This document shows, piece by piece, positions 1-8,735 of a stretch of 64,000 bases of DNA. The notes below the pieces were generated by a model, which did no database searches, had not been told where the DNA came from, and worked only from the letters and a program-made list of their open reading frames with translations. A program made the position numbers and the translations under genes. The stretch comes from Oceanicoccus sagamiensis (lineage in GTDB: Bacteria > Pseudomonadota > Gammaproteobacteria > Pseudomonadales > Dasaniaceae), in contig NZ_CP019343.1 of NCBI RefSeq assembly GCF_002117105.1, positions 868,001 through 932,000 of the forward strand, written 5' to 3'. Position 1 is the first letter of the stretch. Each line of letters opens with the position of its first letter.

Positions 1-122
1 CAGCGAATAATCCGCGCCACCAGCGAAGTAATCATAATATTGTTAAAGGGCGTCATATAGGTAAGCAGGCGCAAAATAATTTGCAGATTACTCGCCTTTG
101 GCGTTGCTGTTGATGTACTCAT
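1..122 (-). CDS. ABC exporter subunit, N-terminus only (cut by window edge)
   Basis: Reading leftward from an ATG at 122 gives about 40 residues beginning MSTSTATPKASNLQIILRLL and running off the left edge. The start has a purine-rich ribosome site (AAGAGAGAGA) just upstream and sits 30 bases after the stop of the ABC exporter gene at 153-1904, on the same strand. The opening (short polar tail, then LLTYMTPFNNIMITSLVARII) is what the first membrane segment of an ABC exporter half looks like. Tandem half-transporters of this kind usually form a heterodimer, as CydD and CydC do, so this is probably the partner subunit. Only the N-terminus is visible, so the family call rests mainly on position. 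Confidence 0.6.
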   Translation of the reverse strand, partial: MSTSTATPKASNLQIILRLLTYMTPFNNIMITSLVARIIR

Positions 123-152
123 AAGTCTCTCTCTTGAAATAGCCTGCGTTGT

Positions 153-1904
153 TTACGCAACGGGAACTGCCGCTTCTCTTTCAATATTTTGTTTAGTCTT
201 AATCATGCTGGCGTAAATACCATCGTGATCCAGCAGCTCTTGTCGGGTGCCACTCTCACTAACGGCACCGTGGTCCATAACAACAATACGGTCAGCCTGC
301 TCAATCGTACTTAGGCGATGTGCAATCAATAATACGGTTTTATTCTTCGTTAGACGTTCAATAGCGCGGTTTAATAAGGCCTCGGTTTCAACATCTATTT
401 GTGAGGTTGGCTCATCAAGTACAACGATTGGCGCATCTTTTAATAGCGCGCGGGCTATGGCTAATCGTTGCGCCTGACCGCCACTAAGTGCTGTACCCTG
501 ATCACCTACCATAGTATTGATACCGGCAGGGCTGCTTTGCACAAATTCCCAAAGCTCCGCGGCTTTTAGCGCTGCTTCCAACTCAGCTTCGCTGGCGTCG
601 TCTTTAGCAATGCGCAGATTATCGGCAATGGTGCCAAAAAATAGAAACGGATCCTGCGGCACTAAAGCAATTTGTTCTCGAATCCAATCCAGCGACAGTT
701 CTTCATCTTTATGGCCATCAAAATATATATGCCCCTTATTTGGGTCCAGCGTCCTTAGCATTAAATTAGTGACGGTGGTTTTACCGGAACCGGATTTACC
801 GATTAACGCTACAGTTTCATTGGGTTGTAACGCCATGGTCAGGTTTTTAATGGCAGGCTCTTCTGCTCCCGGGTAAGTAAAATCAACGGCTTTAAATTCG
901 ATGCTAATAGCACGGCCTTTAGTTGAACCGGGGTTATTTCCGGCATCACTTTTAACGGGGGCTTCCTCATCGAGAAACTTAACAACTTTTGCAGCCACTT
1001 CACGACCTAAAGCACCGGCAAAAAAGAATTCACCGATTAATAATAAGGTACGGCTAAACTCCAGGCTCATAAAGATAACCGCGACCACTTCCCCCGCTGA
1101 CATAAAGCCGCCACTGTAACGGTATAGCGAAACACCCATGGCAAAAGCCGTTGAAAACAACGCAAAGCCTAATTCAAGAAAAACAAACTGAAACTGCGCC
1201 ACCATTAATAAGCGCATAGTTTGCTGACGCTGGAGCTCGTTGCCCTCTTCCATTTCTTTGCCGCGACGCTTGTCCATATTAAACATTTTTAGCGTGCTCA
1301 TACCCTGGATAGAATCCAGGTACTGGGCAAAGTTACGGTTTTTGGTTTCTTCATTGCTGCCACTGATTTTTCTAAAACCCTGTGCAGCCATACCCACAAA
1401 CAAAGGCGTTAGCGGTACGCCTGCCAGCATCCATAAACCCACGACCCAATCGATATAAAAGATGGCCGCACAAAGAAAAATAGGGATAGCGATAGCCACC
1501 CAGATTTGCACAAAGTAAACACTGAAATAATAGTCGAGGTATTCCACCCCCTCAGTGGCAGTGTTAGCCATCTCACCGGTACGGCGCTTACCTAAAAGTC
1601 CGGGACCTAGCTTGATCACCTGTTTATAGATTTGGTCACGGACATTAAGTTTGGCAGAACTGGAAGCACGGAATTGCCCGGTACGGAACACCCATGCCAA
1701 GGCCGCTTTTAACAATACCAGCCCAACAAAGGCGGCAATCCAGCTACGCAACATATTGTTACCATCGACAGCGGCATCAATCGCCAAACCCAGAACATAA
1801 TAAAGAAGGATGGTCGCTGGAATGGTAGCAAGACCGGCAATCAGCCCTACCCTTACCCATTTCATCGTTGCCGGTGTTACCAGCCTGTCATCAACACCAA
1901 TCAT
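153..1904 (-). CDS. ABC exporter, fused membrane and ATPase domains (CydD-like)
   Basis: A 583-residue half-transporter. Residues 1-320 hold about six membrane segments of the type I exporter fold; the ATPase domain follows, with Walker A GKSGSGKTT near 367-375, signature LSGGQAQR near 472 and Walker B VVLDEPT near 493. The overall order and the EFFFAGALGREVAAKVVKFLDEEAP linker region resemble CydD/CydC and Atm1-type exporters that move thiols or thiol-metal complexes out of the cytoplasm. The ATG at 1904 follows a GGAG site. A second exporter half begins 30 bases downstream. A MerR-type promoter (1961-1992) points into this gene, and a Zn/Cd ATPase gene lies divergently, so metal-linked export of glutathione or cysteine conjugates is a reasonable inference; the substrate itself is not visible. 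Confidence 0.85.
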   Translation of the reverse strand: MIGVDDRLVTPATMKWVRVGLIAGLATIPATILLYYVLGLAIDAAVDGNNMLRSWIAAFVGLVLLKAALAWVFRTGQFRASSSAKLNVRDQIYKQVIKLGPGLLGKRRTGEMANTATEGVEYLDYYFSVYFVQIWVAIAIPIFLCAAIFYIDWVVGLWMLAGVPLTPLFVGMAAQGFRKISGSNEETKNRNFAQYLDSIQGMSTLKMFNMDKRRGKEMEEGNELQRQQTMRLLMVAQFQFVFLELGFALFSTAFAMGVSLYRYSGGFMSAGEVVAVIFMSLEFSRTLLLIGEFFFAGALGREVAAKVVKFLDEEAPVKSDAGNNPGSTKGRAISIEFKAVDFTYPGAEEPAIKNLTMALQPNETVALIGKSGSGKTTVTNLMLRTLDPNKGHIYFDGHKDEELSLDWIREQIALVPQDPFLFFGTIADNLRIAKDDASEAELEAALKAAELWEFVQSSPAGINTMVGDQGTALSGGQAQRLAIARALLKDAPIVVLDEPTSQIDVETEALLNRAIERLTKNKTVLLIAHRLSTIEQADRIVVMDHGAVSESGTRQELLDHDGIYASMIKTKQNIEREAAVPVA

Positions 1905-1960
1905 TAGAGAACTCCACCAGGGATGCTTTTAGTTATCACGCGATACTGCGCAGTGTGGCC

Positions 1961-1992
1961 AATCTAGACCTTAAAGCATAGTTCAAGGTCAA
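1961..1992 (-). promoter_or_regulatory. MerR-type promoter for the ABC exporter genes
   Basis: On the minus strand: -35 TTGACC (1992-1987), a 20-base spacer, and -10 TAGATT (1966-1961). The spacer holds an inverted repeat with arms GACCTT and AAGGTC. A spacer of 19-20 bases containing a dyad is the hallmark of promoters remodelled by MerR-family metal sensors (ZntR, CadR, PbrR, CueR). It lies 57 bases before the ABC start codon. The regulator gene is not in the window. Confidence 0.7.
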
Positions 1993-2080
1993 CACCCCAA
2001 CCTCAGGATATTGCTTTATCGATGAAATAGGGCCAAGCAGACTATAGCATCGCCGTTTTAAGCCAATCAGAGATGACATC

Positions 2081-2150
2081 GTAGGGTGGATTATAATCCA
2101 CCAAACCCAGCCAGCAGCTCGTATCACCGGTGGATTATAATCCACCCTAC
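2081..2150. repeat. Paired palindromic repeat (GGTGGATTATAATCCACC family), copy 1
   Basis: Two inverted units, each containing the 18-base perfect palindrome GGTGGATTATAATCCACC, bounded by GTAGG at the left and CCTAC at the right, so the whole 70 bases can fold into one long hairpin or two small ones. It lies between the divergent ABC exporter and P-type ATPase genes. The rest of the 1905-2287 spacer holds the two MerR-type promoters and a half copy of the second repeat family (GGGAATGAC near 2184). Confidence 0.9.
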
Positions 2151-2217
2151 AGGCTTAGTGCCCCAGACAACAATTGGCGAGATGGGAATGACGTAGTAAG
2201 CTCAAAATTGAAAAAGC

Positions 2218-2249
2218 TTGACCTTAAACCCTACTTCAAGGGTGAGTAT
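2218..2249 (+). promoter_or_regulatory. MerR-type promoter for the P-type ATPase
   Basis: -35 TTGACC (2218-2223), a 20-base spacer, then a weak -10 GAGTAT (2244-2249). The spacer carries an imperfect dyad (ACCTTAAA and TTCAAGGGT) very like the one in the opposite-facing promoter at 1961-1992, so both directions are probably controlled by the same MerR-family metal sensor. The ATPase start codon is 38 bases downstream. Confidence 0.65.
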
Positions 2250-2287
2250 CGCCAACATTGCCAGATTACCCCCTGAGGAATTGAACG

Positions 2288-4705
2288 ATGAGCGAAGCCC
2301 TGAGCACCGAAAGTACCGGACCCTTAAAGGTCAAAATCACCGGTATGGACTGCGGCGGTTGTGCTATGACGATTGAAGACAGTATCCGCAAACTGGAGGG
2401 TGTCAGCAGTGCCAGTGTCAGCTTTACTACTGAAACCATGGAAGTTGAAGGCAATATTGCCATGGACAGTATTGAAGCCCGTTTAAAAGAGCTGGGCTAC
2501 AAAATCAATAGTGATAAACCACAAACCTATGCCGAGCTACCAGACCACCGCGGTGCTGCGGGCTTTGCGCGCTTCTTATGGGAGCAACCCCCTCTGCGGA
2601 TGGCTGTCTGTGTGGCCATTGCCGTTATCCTTGGCATAATCACCTTAAGCGGTATGGACCCAATTAGGGGTGTAGAACCTCTGGATGCTGTATTTGCCGC
2701 CGCCGTAATAATCTCTGGTGCTCCGGTTTTTCTTAAAGGTTTTCGTGCATTAATTTTCGCCAATCGTATTACCATTGATTTATTGATGGCTATCGCCACC
2801 GTCGGCGCCCTGGGTATTGGCGAGTACGGTGAAGCGGTTACTGTGATTTTATTATTTATGTTGGGCGAAGCACTGGAAGCCTATAGTGCCGAGCGCGCCC
2901 GTGACTCACTGCGCAGTCTGATGGCTTTACAGCCACAGGAAGCAACAGTGCTTCAAGCCCATAGCGATAACCATAGCGATCATAAGCACAGCGAGTCTTG
3001 CAGTGATAACGACCACGAGCATAAGCCCAGTGTTGCCCACACACATAACCATGATGACCACAGCCATACTGCGCAGCATGCTCACGGCCATAACCATGAG
3101 CAGGGTGAAAACTGTAGTGGCCATGATCACCAGAGCCACGATCAAGGCGATCATGACCACACTGTAGTTATGCCCGTTGATCAAGTACAAATCGGTGACC
3201 GAGTGCTAGTTCGCCCCGGTCAGCGTATCCCTGTCGACGGGGTTGTTATCAAAGGCTTATCCTCCGTAGACCAGGCCCCGGTTACCGGTGAAAGTGTGCC
3301 GGTGGTTAAAGATATTGATGATACTGTTATGGCCGGTACCGTTAACGGTGAAGCCGCCCTTGAAATTCGCTCCACCAAAGTGGCCGCAGAAGGCACCATT
3401 GCCCGTATCGCCAAACTGGTAGAACAAGCTCAGGCACAACGCAGCCCCGCTGAGCGCTTTATTGATCGCTTTGCTCGCTGGTATACACCAACAGTCGTGG
3501 CTTTGGCGACATTGGTCGTGTTAATTCCCGTCTATGGATTTGGCCAGCCCTTAATGACAGAAGGCGAAACCACCGGTTGGTTATATCGCGGCCTGGCCAT
3601 GTTAATTATTGCCTGCCCTTGTGCCTTGGTTATTAGTATTCCTGTCACCGTTGTTAGCGGCTTAACTCGCTTAGCCAATCTGGGCGTACTGGTTAAAGGT
3701 GGCGCACAGCTAGATCGTATGGCCGATATCTCCGCTATCGCTTTTGATAAAACCGGCACACTCACTTATGGCAAGCCTCGGGTAACCAATATTCGCAGCT
3801 TGCAGTGCTCACACGATGCCGCCAATGATGACAACTGCAGCAACTGCGACAATGTTGTAGCGATAGCGGCTGCGGTTGAGCGTTCTTCTGAACACCCTGT
3901 TGCTCACGCTATTGTGGAAGCAGCACATAACCGTTCCGGTGTAGGCCACCTTGCCGTAGCACAGGCTGTGCAGGCGCACCCCGGTAAAGGTGTTAGCGGT
4001 GAATTATCCGGTGATAAAAAAATCACTGTCGGAACCGGTGATTTATTTAATACCGAGATGGAAGGCTGGGCAGATATTGCCCCCCATGCGGAAGCCGCTC
4101 GTGATAAAGGCGAAACCGTTATGTATGTATCAGAAAACAATAAAGTGATTGGCTATATTGGCGTACACGATGAAATTCGTGAAATCACTCCCGAGGCTTT
4201 ATCCCAATTATCACAAATGAATATTCGCAAAGTGATGTTAACCGGTGACCACCTAAAAGCCGCCAATCGCGTTGCCGATAGTATTAATGACATTGATGAA
4301 GTTCACGCACAGCTAATGCCGGAAGATAAATTATCGGCAATTGAAAAAATTCATACGGATCACGGCGCAGTGGCCATGGTCGGTGACGGTATTAATGATG
4401 CCCCCGCCCTCGCCCGTGCCGATATCGGTATTGCTATGGGCGGCGGTGGTACGGCCCAAGCCATGGAAACCGCCGATGTGGTATTAATGCAAGATGATTT
4501 ACAGGATGTATCACTAGCCCTGCGGGTAGCACGCAAGTCACGCACGATTGTTAAACAGAATATTGTGTTAAGCTTGGTGCTTAAAGTGTTGTTCTTATCA
4601 TTAGCTATTCCTGGTATTGCTACTTTATGGATGGCAGTACTGGCCGATGTAGGTGGCACACTTATCGTTACCTTGAACGGCATGCGTCTGTTACGCGAAA
4701 AGTAA
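2288..4705 (+). CDS. zntA: Zn/Cd/Pb-exporting P1B-type ATPase
   Basis: 805 residues. An N-terminal heavy-metal domain has GMDCGGC (about 18-24). The membrane metal site CPC is at 443-445, the phosphorylated DKTGT at about 487, SEHP near 533 and the hinge GDGIND near 699-704. The last membrane segments read as the P1B-2 (ZntA) group: a conserved Lys in KVLFLSL and Asp in LADVGGTL, ending in NGMRLLR. A strongly His/Asp-rich stretch, roughly residues 222-292, is inserted just before the actuator domain core; ZntA of E. coli has nothing like it there. The start follows GAGGA. The MerR-type promoter upstream supports metal induction. It should pump Zn, Cd or Pb to the periplasm. Confidence 0.93.
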   Translation: MSEALSTESTGPLKVKITGMDCGGCAMTIEDSIRKLEGVSSASVSFTTETMEVEGNIAMDSIEARLKELGYKINSDKPQTYAELPDHRGAAGFARFLWEQPPLRMAVCVAIAVILGIITLSGMDPIRGVEPLDAVFAAAVIISGAPVFLKGFRALIFANRITIDLLMAIATVGALGIGEYGEAVTVILLFMLGEALEAYSAERARDSLRSLMALQPQEATVLQAHSDNHSDHKHSESCSDNDHEHKPSVAHTHNHDDHSHTAQHAHGHNHEQGENCSGHDHQSHDQGDHDHTVVMPVDQVQIGDRVLVRPGQRIPVDGVVIKGLSSVDQAPVTGESVPVVKDIDDTVMAGTVNGEAALEIRSTKVAAEGTIARIAKLVEQAQAQRSPAERFIDRFARWYTPTVVALATLVVLIPVYGFGQPLMTEGETTGWLYRGLAMLIIACPCALVISIPVTVVSGLTRLANLGVLVKGGAQLDRMADISAIAFDKTGTLTYGKPRVTNIRSLQCSHDAANDDNCSNCDNVVAIAAAVERSSEHPVAHAIVEAAHNRSGVGHLAVAQAVQAHPGKGVSGELSGDKKITVGTGDLFNTEMEGWADIAPHAEAARDKGETVMYVSENNKVIGYIGVHDEIREITPEALSQLSQMNIRKVMLTGDHLKAANRVADSINDIDEVHAQLMPEDKLSAIEKIHTDHGAVAMVGDGINDAPALARADIGIAMGGGGTAQAMETADVVLMQDDLQDVSLALRVARKSRTIVKQNIVLSLVLKVLFLSLAIPGIATLWMAVLADVGGTLIVTLNGMRLLREK

Positions 4706-4710
4706 ATTGC

Positions 4711-4767
4711 AGGGTGGATTACAATCCACCAAAACCAGCGGCGGGAAAGGTGGATTATAAGCCACCC
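4711..4767. repeat. Paired palindromic repeat, copy 2 (degenerate right unit)
   Basis: Left unit AGGGTGGATTACAATCCACC and right unit AAGGTGGATTATAAGCCACC, with a few mismatches from the consensus. It fills the gap between the ATPase stop (4705) and the MFS start (4797). Confidence 0.8.
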
Positions 4768-4796
4768 AACGAGAGTCAAAAAAAGAGAACAATAAT

Positions 4797-6092
4797 ATGG
4801 CAAACAAGCTAGGCCCCATTTATTTAGCTGAAGGGGTCCTACCCCGCCACGTTTTAGCTTACCTGTTTGCAGCCTTTGTCAGCATTGGTCTGTTTACTTA
4901 TCTGGTCATTTTAACCCCGTATATCCTGCGCCATAATATTGGTGCAGATCAATCCAACTTTGGCCAGATCACCGGCGACATTCAATTCTGGCAGGAAATT
5001 TTAGTACTCTGTGTGATCGGCTGGTTTGGCGCATTATCCGACCGCTGGGGGCGACGCCGGGTTTATATTATTGGTTTTATCCTAATGGGCTTTGCCTATG
5101 CCACCTATGCCTTCGCCACCACCATTCCAGAACTGATTGCCTTTCGTTTAATTTTTGCTTTAGCGGTCGCCGCCAATAGCGCCATGCTGGCAGCCGTTGT
5201 TGCCGACTACCCCGCCGAACAATCACGCGGAAAACTAGCCGCCACCTCTATGCTACTGAATGGCTTGGGCGCTACCTTTTTTAGCGGTGCTTTAGGTTCC
5301 TTACCGGATTATTTTTTACAGTTTGCCGAAAATGAAATATGGGCAGGCCGCTATGCCGCTCTATCCATTGCCGCTATCGCCTTTTTTGCTGCGTTTGTTA
5401 TGGTCGGTTTAAAACCTGGTTTACCGGCCAATCAAAAACCCAGTAAAGCATCGGTTCTGTCATTAATGAAAGAAGGTTTTTCCGCCGGTAAAAAAGCCCG
5501 CATCGGTGTATCCTATCTGGGCTCTTTTGCCGCTCGCGCTGATATGTCGATTATCACTTTATTTCTGATTTTATGGGCGACTATTGCTGCAACCAATGCA
5601 GGCATGTCCGCAGCCGAAGCCACCAAAATAGCCGGAATGAAAATGGGTATCGTCATGGCCTGCTCTGTTTTCTGGGCACCAGTGTTTGGTATTCTTGCGG
5701 ATAAAGTGGATCGTTTAAATTTATTAATCGTTGGCTTTTTATTAGCCGCTATCGGTTATGGATGGGTTGCAACACAAGCGGATATTTTATCGTCTGCGGC
5801 TATTCCGGCATTGATTATGATGGGGATTGGTCAGTCCAGTACTATCTTGTCCTGCACAGTCATGTTAGGTCAGGAGTCACCGGAAGAATTAAGAGGCAGT
5901 ACCTTTGGTATGCAGAGCTTTTTTGGCGCTATCGGAATTTTAATGATTTCTGTGGTCGGGGGAAGGCTGTTTGATAATGTTGGGCCTTATGCGCCGTTTT
6001 ATGCAATTGCTGTTGCCAATGGACTCGTATTTGCGGTTGGCTTCATGGTCCGGCTAAAGGAACTAAAAAACACCTCACCGGCAACCACGTAG
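4797..6092 (+). CDS. Major facilitator superfamily transporter
   Basis: 431 residues with about 12 predicted membrane segments. The loop 2-3 signature of the superfamily appears as SDRWGRRRV near residues 81-89, and a second, weaker copy as ADKVDRLN in the central loop of the C-terminal half. The N-terminal half carries FRLIFALAVAANSAMLAAVVADYPAEQSRGK, typical of the drug/proton antiporter-like branch. The ATG follows AAAGAGAA. It lies 91 bases after the ATPase gene with a palindromic repeat between, so co-transcription is possible but not certain. The stop codon TAG is formed by the first bases of the next palindromic repeat. Substrate unknown; metal complexes or organic anions are both possible. 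Confidence 0.85.
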   Translation: MANKLGPIYLAEGVLPRHVLAYLFAAFVSIGLFTYLVILTPYILRHNIGADQSNFGQITGDIQFWQEILVLCVIGWFGALSDRWGRRRVYIIGFILMGFAYATYAFATTIPELIAFRLIFALAVAANSAMLAAVVADYPAEQSRGKLAATSMLLNGLGATFFSGALGSLPDYFLQFAENEIWAGRYAALSIAAIAFFAAFVMVGLKPGLPANQKPSKASVLSLMKEGFSAGKKARIGVSYLGSFAARADMSIITLFLILWATIAATNAGMSAAEATKIAGMKMGIVMACSVFWAPVFGILADKVDRLNLLIVGFLLAAIGYGWVATQADILSSAAIPALIMMGIGQSSTILSCTVMLGQESPEELRGSTFGMQSFFGAIGILMISVVGGRLFDNVGPYAPFYAIAVANGLVFAVGFMVRLKELKNTSPATT

Positions 6093-6157
6093 GGTGGATT
6101 ACAATCCACCAAACCTACCCATAGCAGTCAAAACCGGTGGATTATAATCCACCCTAC
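6089..6157. repeat. Paired palindromic repeat, copy 3
   Basis: GTAGGGTGGATTACAATCC at the left and its inverted partner ending CCACCCTAC at the right. The TAG of the left boundary is the stop codon of the MFS gene. It sits between converging genes and may act in transcript 3'-end folding. Confidence 0.9.
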
Positions 6158-6252
6158 GGGCAGCTCGGGAATGGATTAATCAAAGAGCGAAACAGTAGGT
6201 CCAGCCCCGCCTTCTTGGCGAGGATAAGAATATTTAGGTGAGCACCGTGGGT

Positions 6253-7298
6253 TTAGCTAGTAGCTGAGTTATTACCACGCAAAGATTTAAATAATGCCGC
6301 TATTCGCAGAATTAACCACCCAATCAAACCAATGATTATCAAGCCAAGATACTCAACCACCGCAATCCTTGGCACTTCGGCAATCTCAGCCCAGCGGCCG
6401 GAGTAGTAAAATACAATGCCGCCAATATAAAGCAGGGCAAAACCCCAGCGCGCCAGTTTCGACAAGCCCAATCCATGCATCTGAGTGATAATAAAGATCG
6501 TGATAAAACCAAAGAAAAATTGTGCCGGTGTGCCACCCTGGGGGTTATCACCCTGATACACCATCCAGGCTACCATGGTGCCATGGACGACCACCAATAG
6601 CTCCATAGCCAGTGTCCACCATTTGTTGGTATGGGTACGGGTAAAAAACAGGCTGCCCTGCAACAGAATCAAAATGGTATAGAAGGTGCCTAACAGATGA
6701 CCGCTGGTGACCTCGATAGGGTGATACCAGAAGGTATAAATTAATGCCCAGGAAAAGTAATAGCCGTGGTATTTGCGCAATGCTCTGGCCACTTCTTTCA
6801 TAAACGGCATCTTGGCGCCAAACACCACGCCGCGGCGCTGGTTTTCAATCAGCAGGATCATAATCAGCATAATGACCACCGAGCCCATAGAGGTCAGGAT
6901 ATGAACATCCTGGGCCAGGCCATCGTAGGCCACTTTGGTTTGCAGAATATGCAGGCCAATAAAACCGGCATTAGCCAGCAAGGCCATCACATTGACCTTG
7001 TGCAGGCCACTTACATATTTGAGTTTGCTCTTCTGGGCATAATAAATCAGGCCCCAGATGGTTACCTGGTGCAGCGCATACCCCCCCAGGCCGTAAACCG
7101 TGTCCAGAAGGTGGGCTCGGCCAGTTTCCACTCATACCAAAAATCACCCTGATCAGGAGGCAACACAAAACCCTCATCATAGGGACCCAAACCGATAATC
7201 ACCCCCATAATGGCGACGCAGGCTAAAACGCCCCACCACAGGTTATAGGGGTACTCTTTCGTTTCTACGGAGGTGGTTGCGCTAGTATTTTCGCTCAT
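6253..7298 (-). pseudogene. Multi-pass membrane protein with many conserved His, frameshifted
   Basis: Two overlapping frames make one protein. The first (ATG at 7298) encodes MSENTSATTS..., one membrane segment and WKLAEPTFWTRFTAWGG; the second continues YALHQVTIWGLIYYAQ... to 6253. The join is a run of seven G on the minus strand (7081-7087); eight G would restore a single protein of about 348 residues, colinear with the intact paralogue at 57593-58600 (its SWGLYSLHQ matches AWGGYALHQ). About eight membrane segments are predicted. Shared with the paralogue are LHQV, HILQTKV-YDGLAQD, KYHGYYFSWA-IYTFW-HPIE, GH-LGTFY and TQMHG. I do not know this family. The break may be a sequencing error, phase variation or true decay. 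Confidence 0.75.
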
Positions 7299-7505
7299 TG
7301 CCAGGTTACAACTCTTAGATTCAGATAATTAGTGCAGATAATAGACGATTTTGCTTTTGATAGTTTTAATACCGGGGCAATTTTTAGTAAGTAATTGTAA
7401 AGTTTGGGCCCCTATAGTCTCGCCCCTATATCCAGCCTCATTAAGCCATAAATCAACTATACTAAACCTTATAACCTAATAGTCACTGATAACTCATTGA
7501 ACTGA

Positions 7506-8735
7506 ATGCCTTTAACGCTAAAACCCTTATTACGCCTGACCTTGCCTCTGCTGGTATTAGCCCTGTCTTTTTACGCTTTGGGCAAAACCCCGCTGATTAA
7601 TAGCAACTATCTGGAGCTGCTTGGCTTGCTGCCCTATATGATTTTCGCCGTGGTATTAGGGCTGGCGCACTATTTTAATCGCTCACGCTTCTTCTCAGCA
7701 GCACTGCTATTAACTACCGCCTATTGGTTAATCCAAAGCCATTTGCAAACCTCTTTAACTGAGCTTTACCCGCTGTATTTTTATACGGCCCTCAGCCTGC
7801 TCTTACCTCTGGGCTTATTATTTCTGGCGGTTTTACCTGAGCGAGGTCTATGGAATATGCATGGCATATTGCCGCTATCCATTACGCCGCTGCTAGTCCT
7901 TATGACCTATACCGCCAGCCTGCAATATAGCCAGCAGCAGCTAAGCGACTTTACCGGGTTCTTTGCTATCAAACCCTATTCAGGCTATGTCTTATCGATC
8001 TATGCCAGTCTCGGTTTTCTGGTATCGCTGTTACTGGCTCTGGTGATGCTGCTTATTCGCAACAACGAGGCCGAGGCTAGCTTTTGCGCCTGTATTATTC
8101 TCGCCTATGTCACTCTGGCAGGCTTTGACCAACCGTTAATTTCCAGTATCTTATTTTCCGCTTGTGGCCTGACTCTGGCAATTGGTTTGCTGCGTAACTC
8201 TTTTGAGATGGCCTATCGAGATGATCTAACCGGTTTACTGGGGCGCAGGGCTTTTAATGAAAAAATACGTGGGCTTGGCAAGCAGTACTCCATCGCCATG
8301 ATGGATGTGGATCATTTTAAAAAATTCAATGATACCCACGGCCATGATGTTGGCGACGATGTATTAAAAATTGTTGCCAACCATATTGCGCAGGTCACCG
8401 GCGGTGGCATTCCCTACCGCTATGGTGGGGAGGAGTTTTGTGTGATCTTTCCAGGCAAGAAGATGAAGCCCTGCGTGCCACATCTTGAAGCGGTTAGAGA
8501 GGCTATTGCTGATTACAGTATTAGCTTGCGTGATAAAACGACTCGGCCAAAAAACTCAAAAGAAGGTGTGACGCAACGCGGCAAACCAACAAAAAAGAAT
8601 ACCGTCTCGGTCACTATCAGTATTGGTGTTGCGGAGAAAACCGAACACCAGACCAACCCCGAACAAGTACTTAAAGCCGCGGATAAAGCCCTTTACAGAG
8701 CTAAGCAAAACGGGCGTAATTGTTTGGCGCGTTAG
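7506..8735 (+). CDS. Membrane-bound diguanylate cyclase (GGDEF)
   Basis: 409 residues. About seven membrane segments fill residues 1-230, then a GGDEF domain starts at DDLTGLLGRRAF (about 238-249). The signature is RYGGEEF with GGEEF at 307-311, an active variant; the magnesium-binding MDVDHFKKFND stretch and the closing KAADKALYRAKQNGRN are also present. It should make cyclic di-GMP from GTP at the inner membrane. There is no recognisable inhibitory RxxD site five residues before GGEEF (the upstream residues are GGIPY), so product inhibition is doubtful. A short insert (about 340-368, rich in Lys/Thr) interrupts the domain. The last 35 bases overlap the convergent gene at 8701. The 7299-7505 spacer shows nothing clear. 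Confidence 0.9.
   Translation: MPLTLKPLLRLTLPLLVLALSFYALGKTPLINSNYLELLGLLPYMIFAVVLGLAHYFNRSRFFSAALLLTTAYWLIQSHLQTSLTELYPLYFYTALSLLLPLGLLFLAVLPERGLWNMHGILPLSITPLLVLMTYTASLQYSQQQLSDFTGFFAIKPYSGYVLSIYASLGFLVSLLLALVMLLIRNNEAEASFCACIILAYVTLAGFDQPLISSILFSACGLTLAIGLLRNSFEMAYRDDLTGLLGRRAFNEKIRGLGKQYSIAMMDVDHFKKFNDTHGHDVGDDVLKIVANHIAQVTGGGIPYRYGGEEFCVIFPGKKMKPCVPHLEAVREAIADYSISLRDKTTRPKNSKEGVTQRGKPTKKNTVSVTISIGVAEKTEHQTNPEQVLKAADKALYRAKQNGRNCLAR

Noticed and set aside
1936-2145. Open frame on the minus strand reading YNPPVIRAAGWVWWIII
   Set aside because: It is a translation of the paired palindromic repeat and flanking promoter sequence; no ribosome site, no family.
2927-3190. Minus-strand open frame rich in Val/Met opposite the ATPase His loop
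   Set aside because: CAT/CAC codons of the His-rich insert read as ATG/GTG on the other strand; a shadow of the insert.
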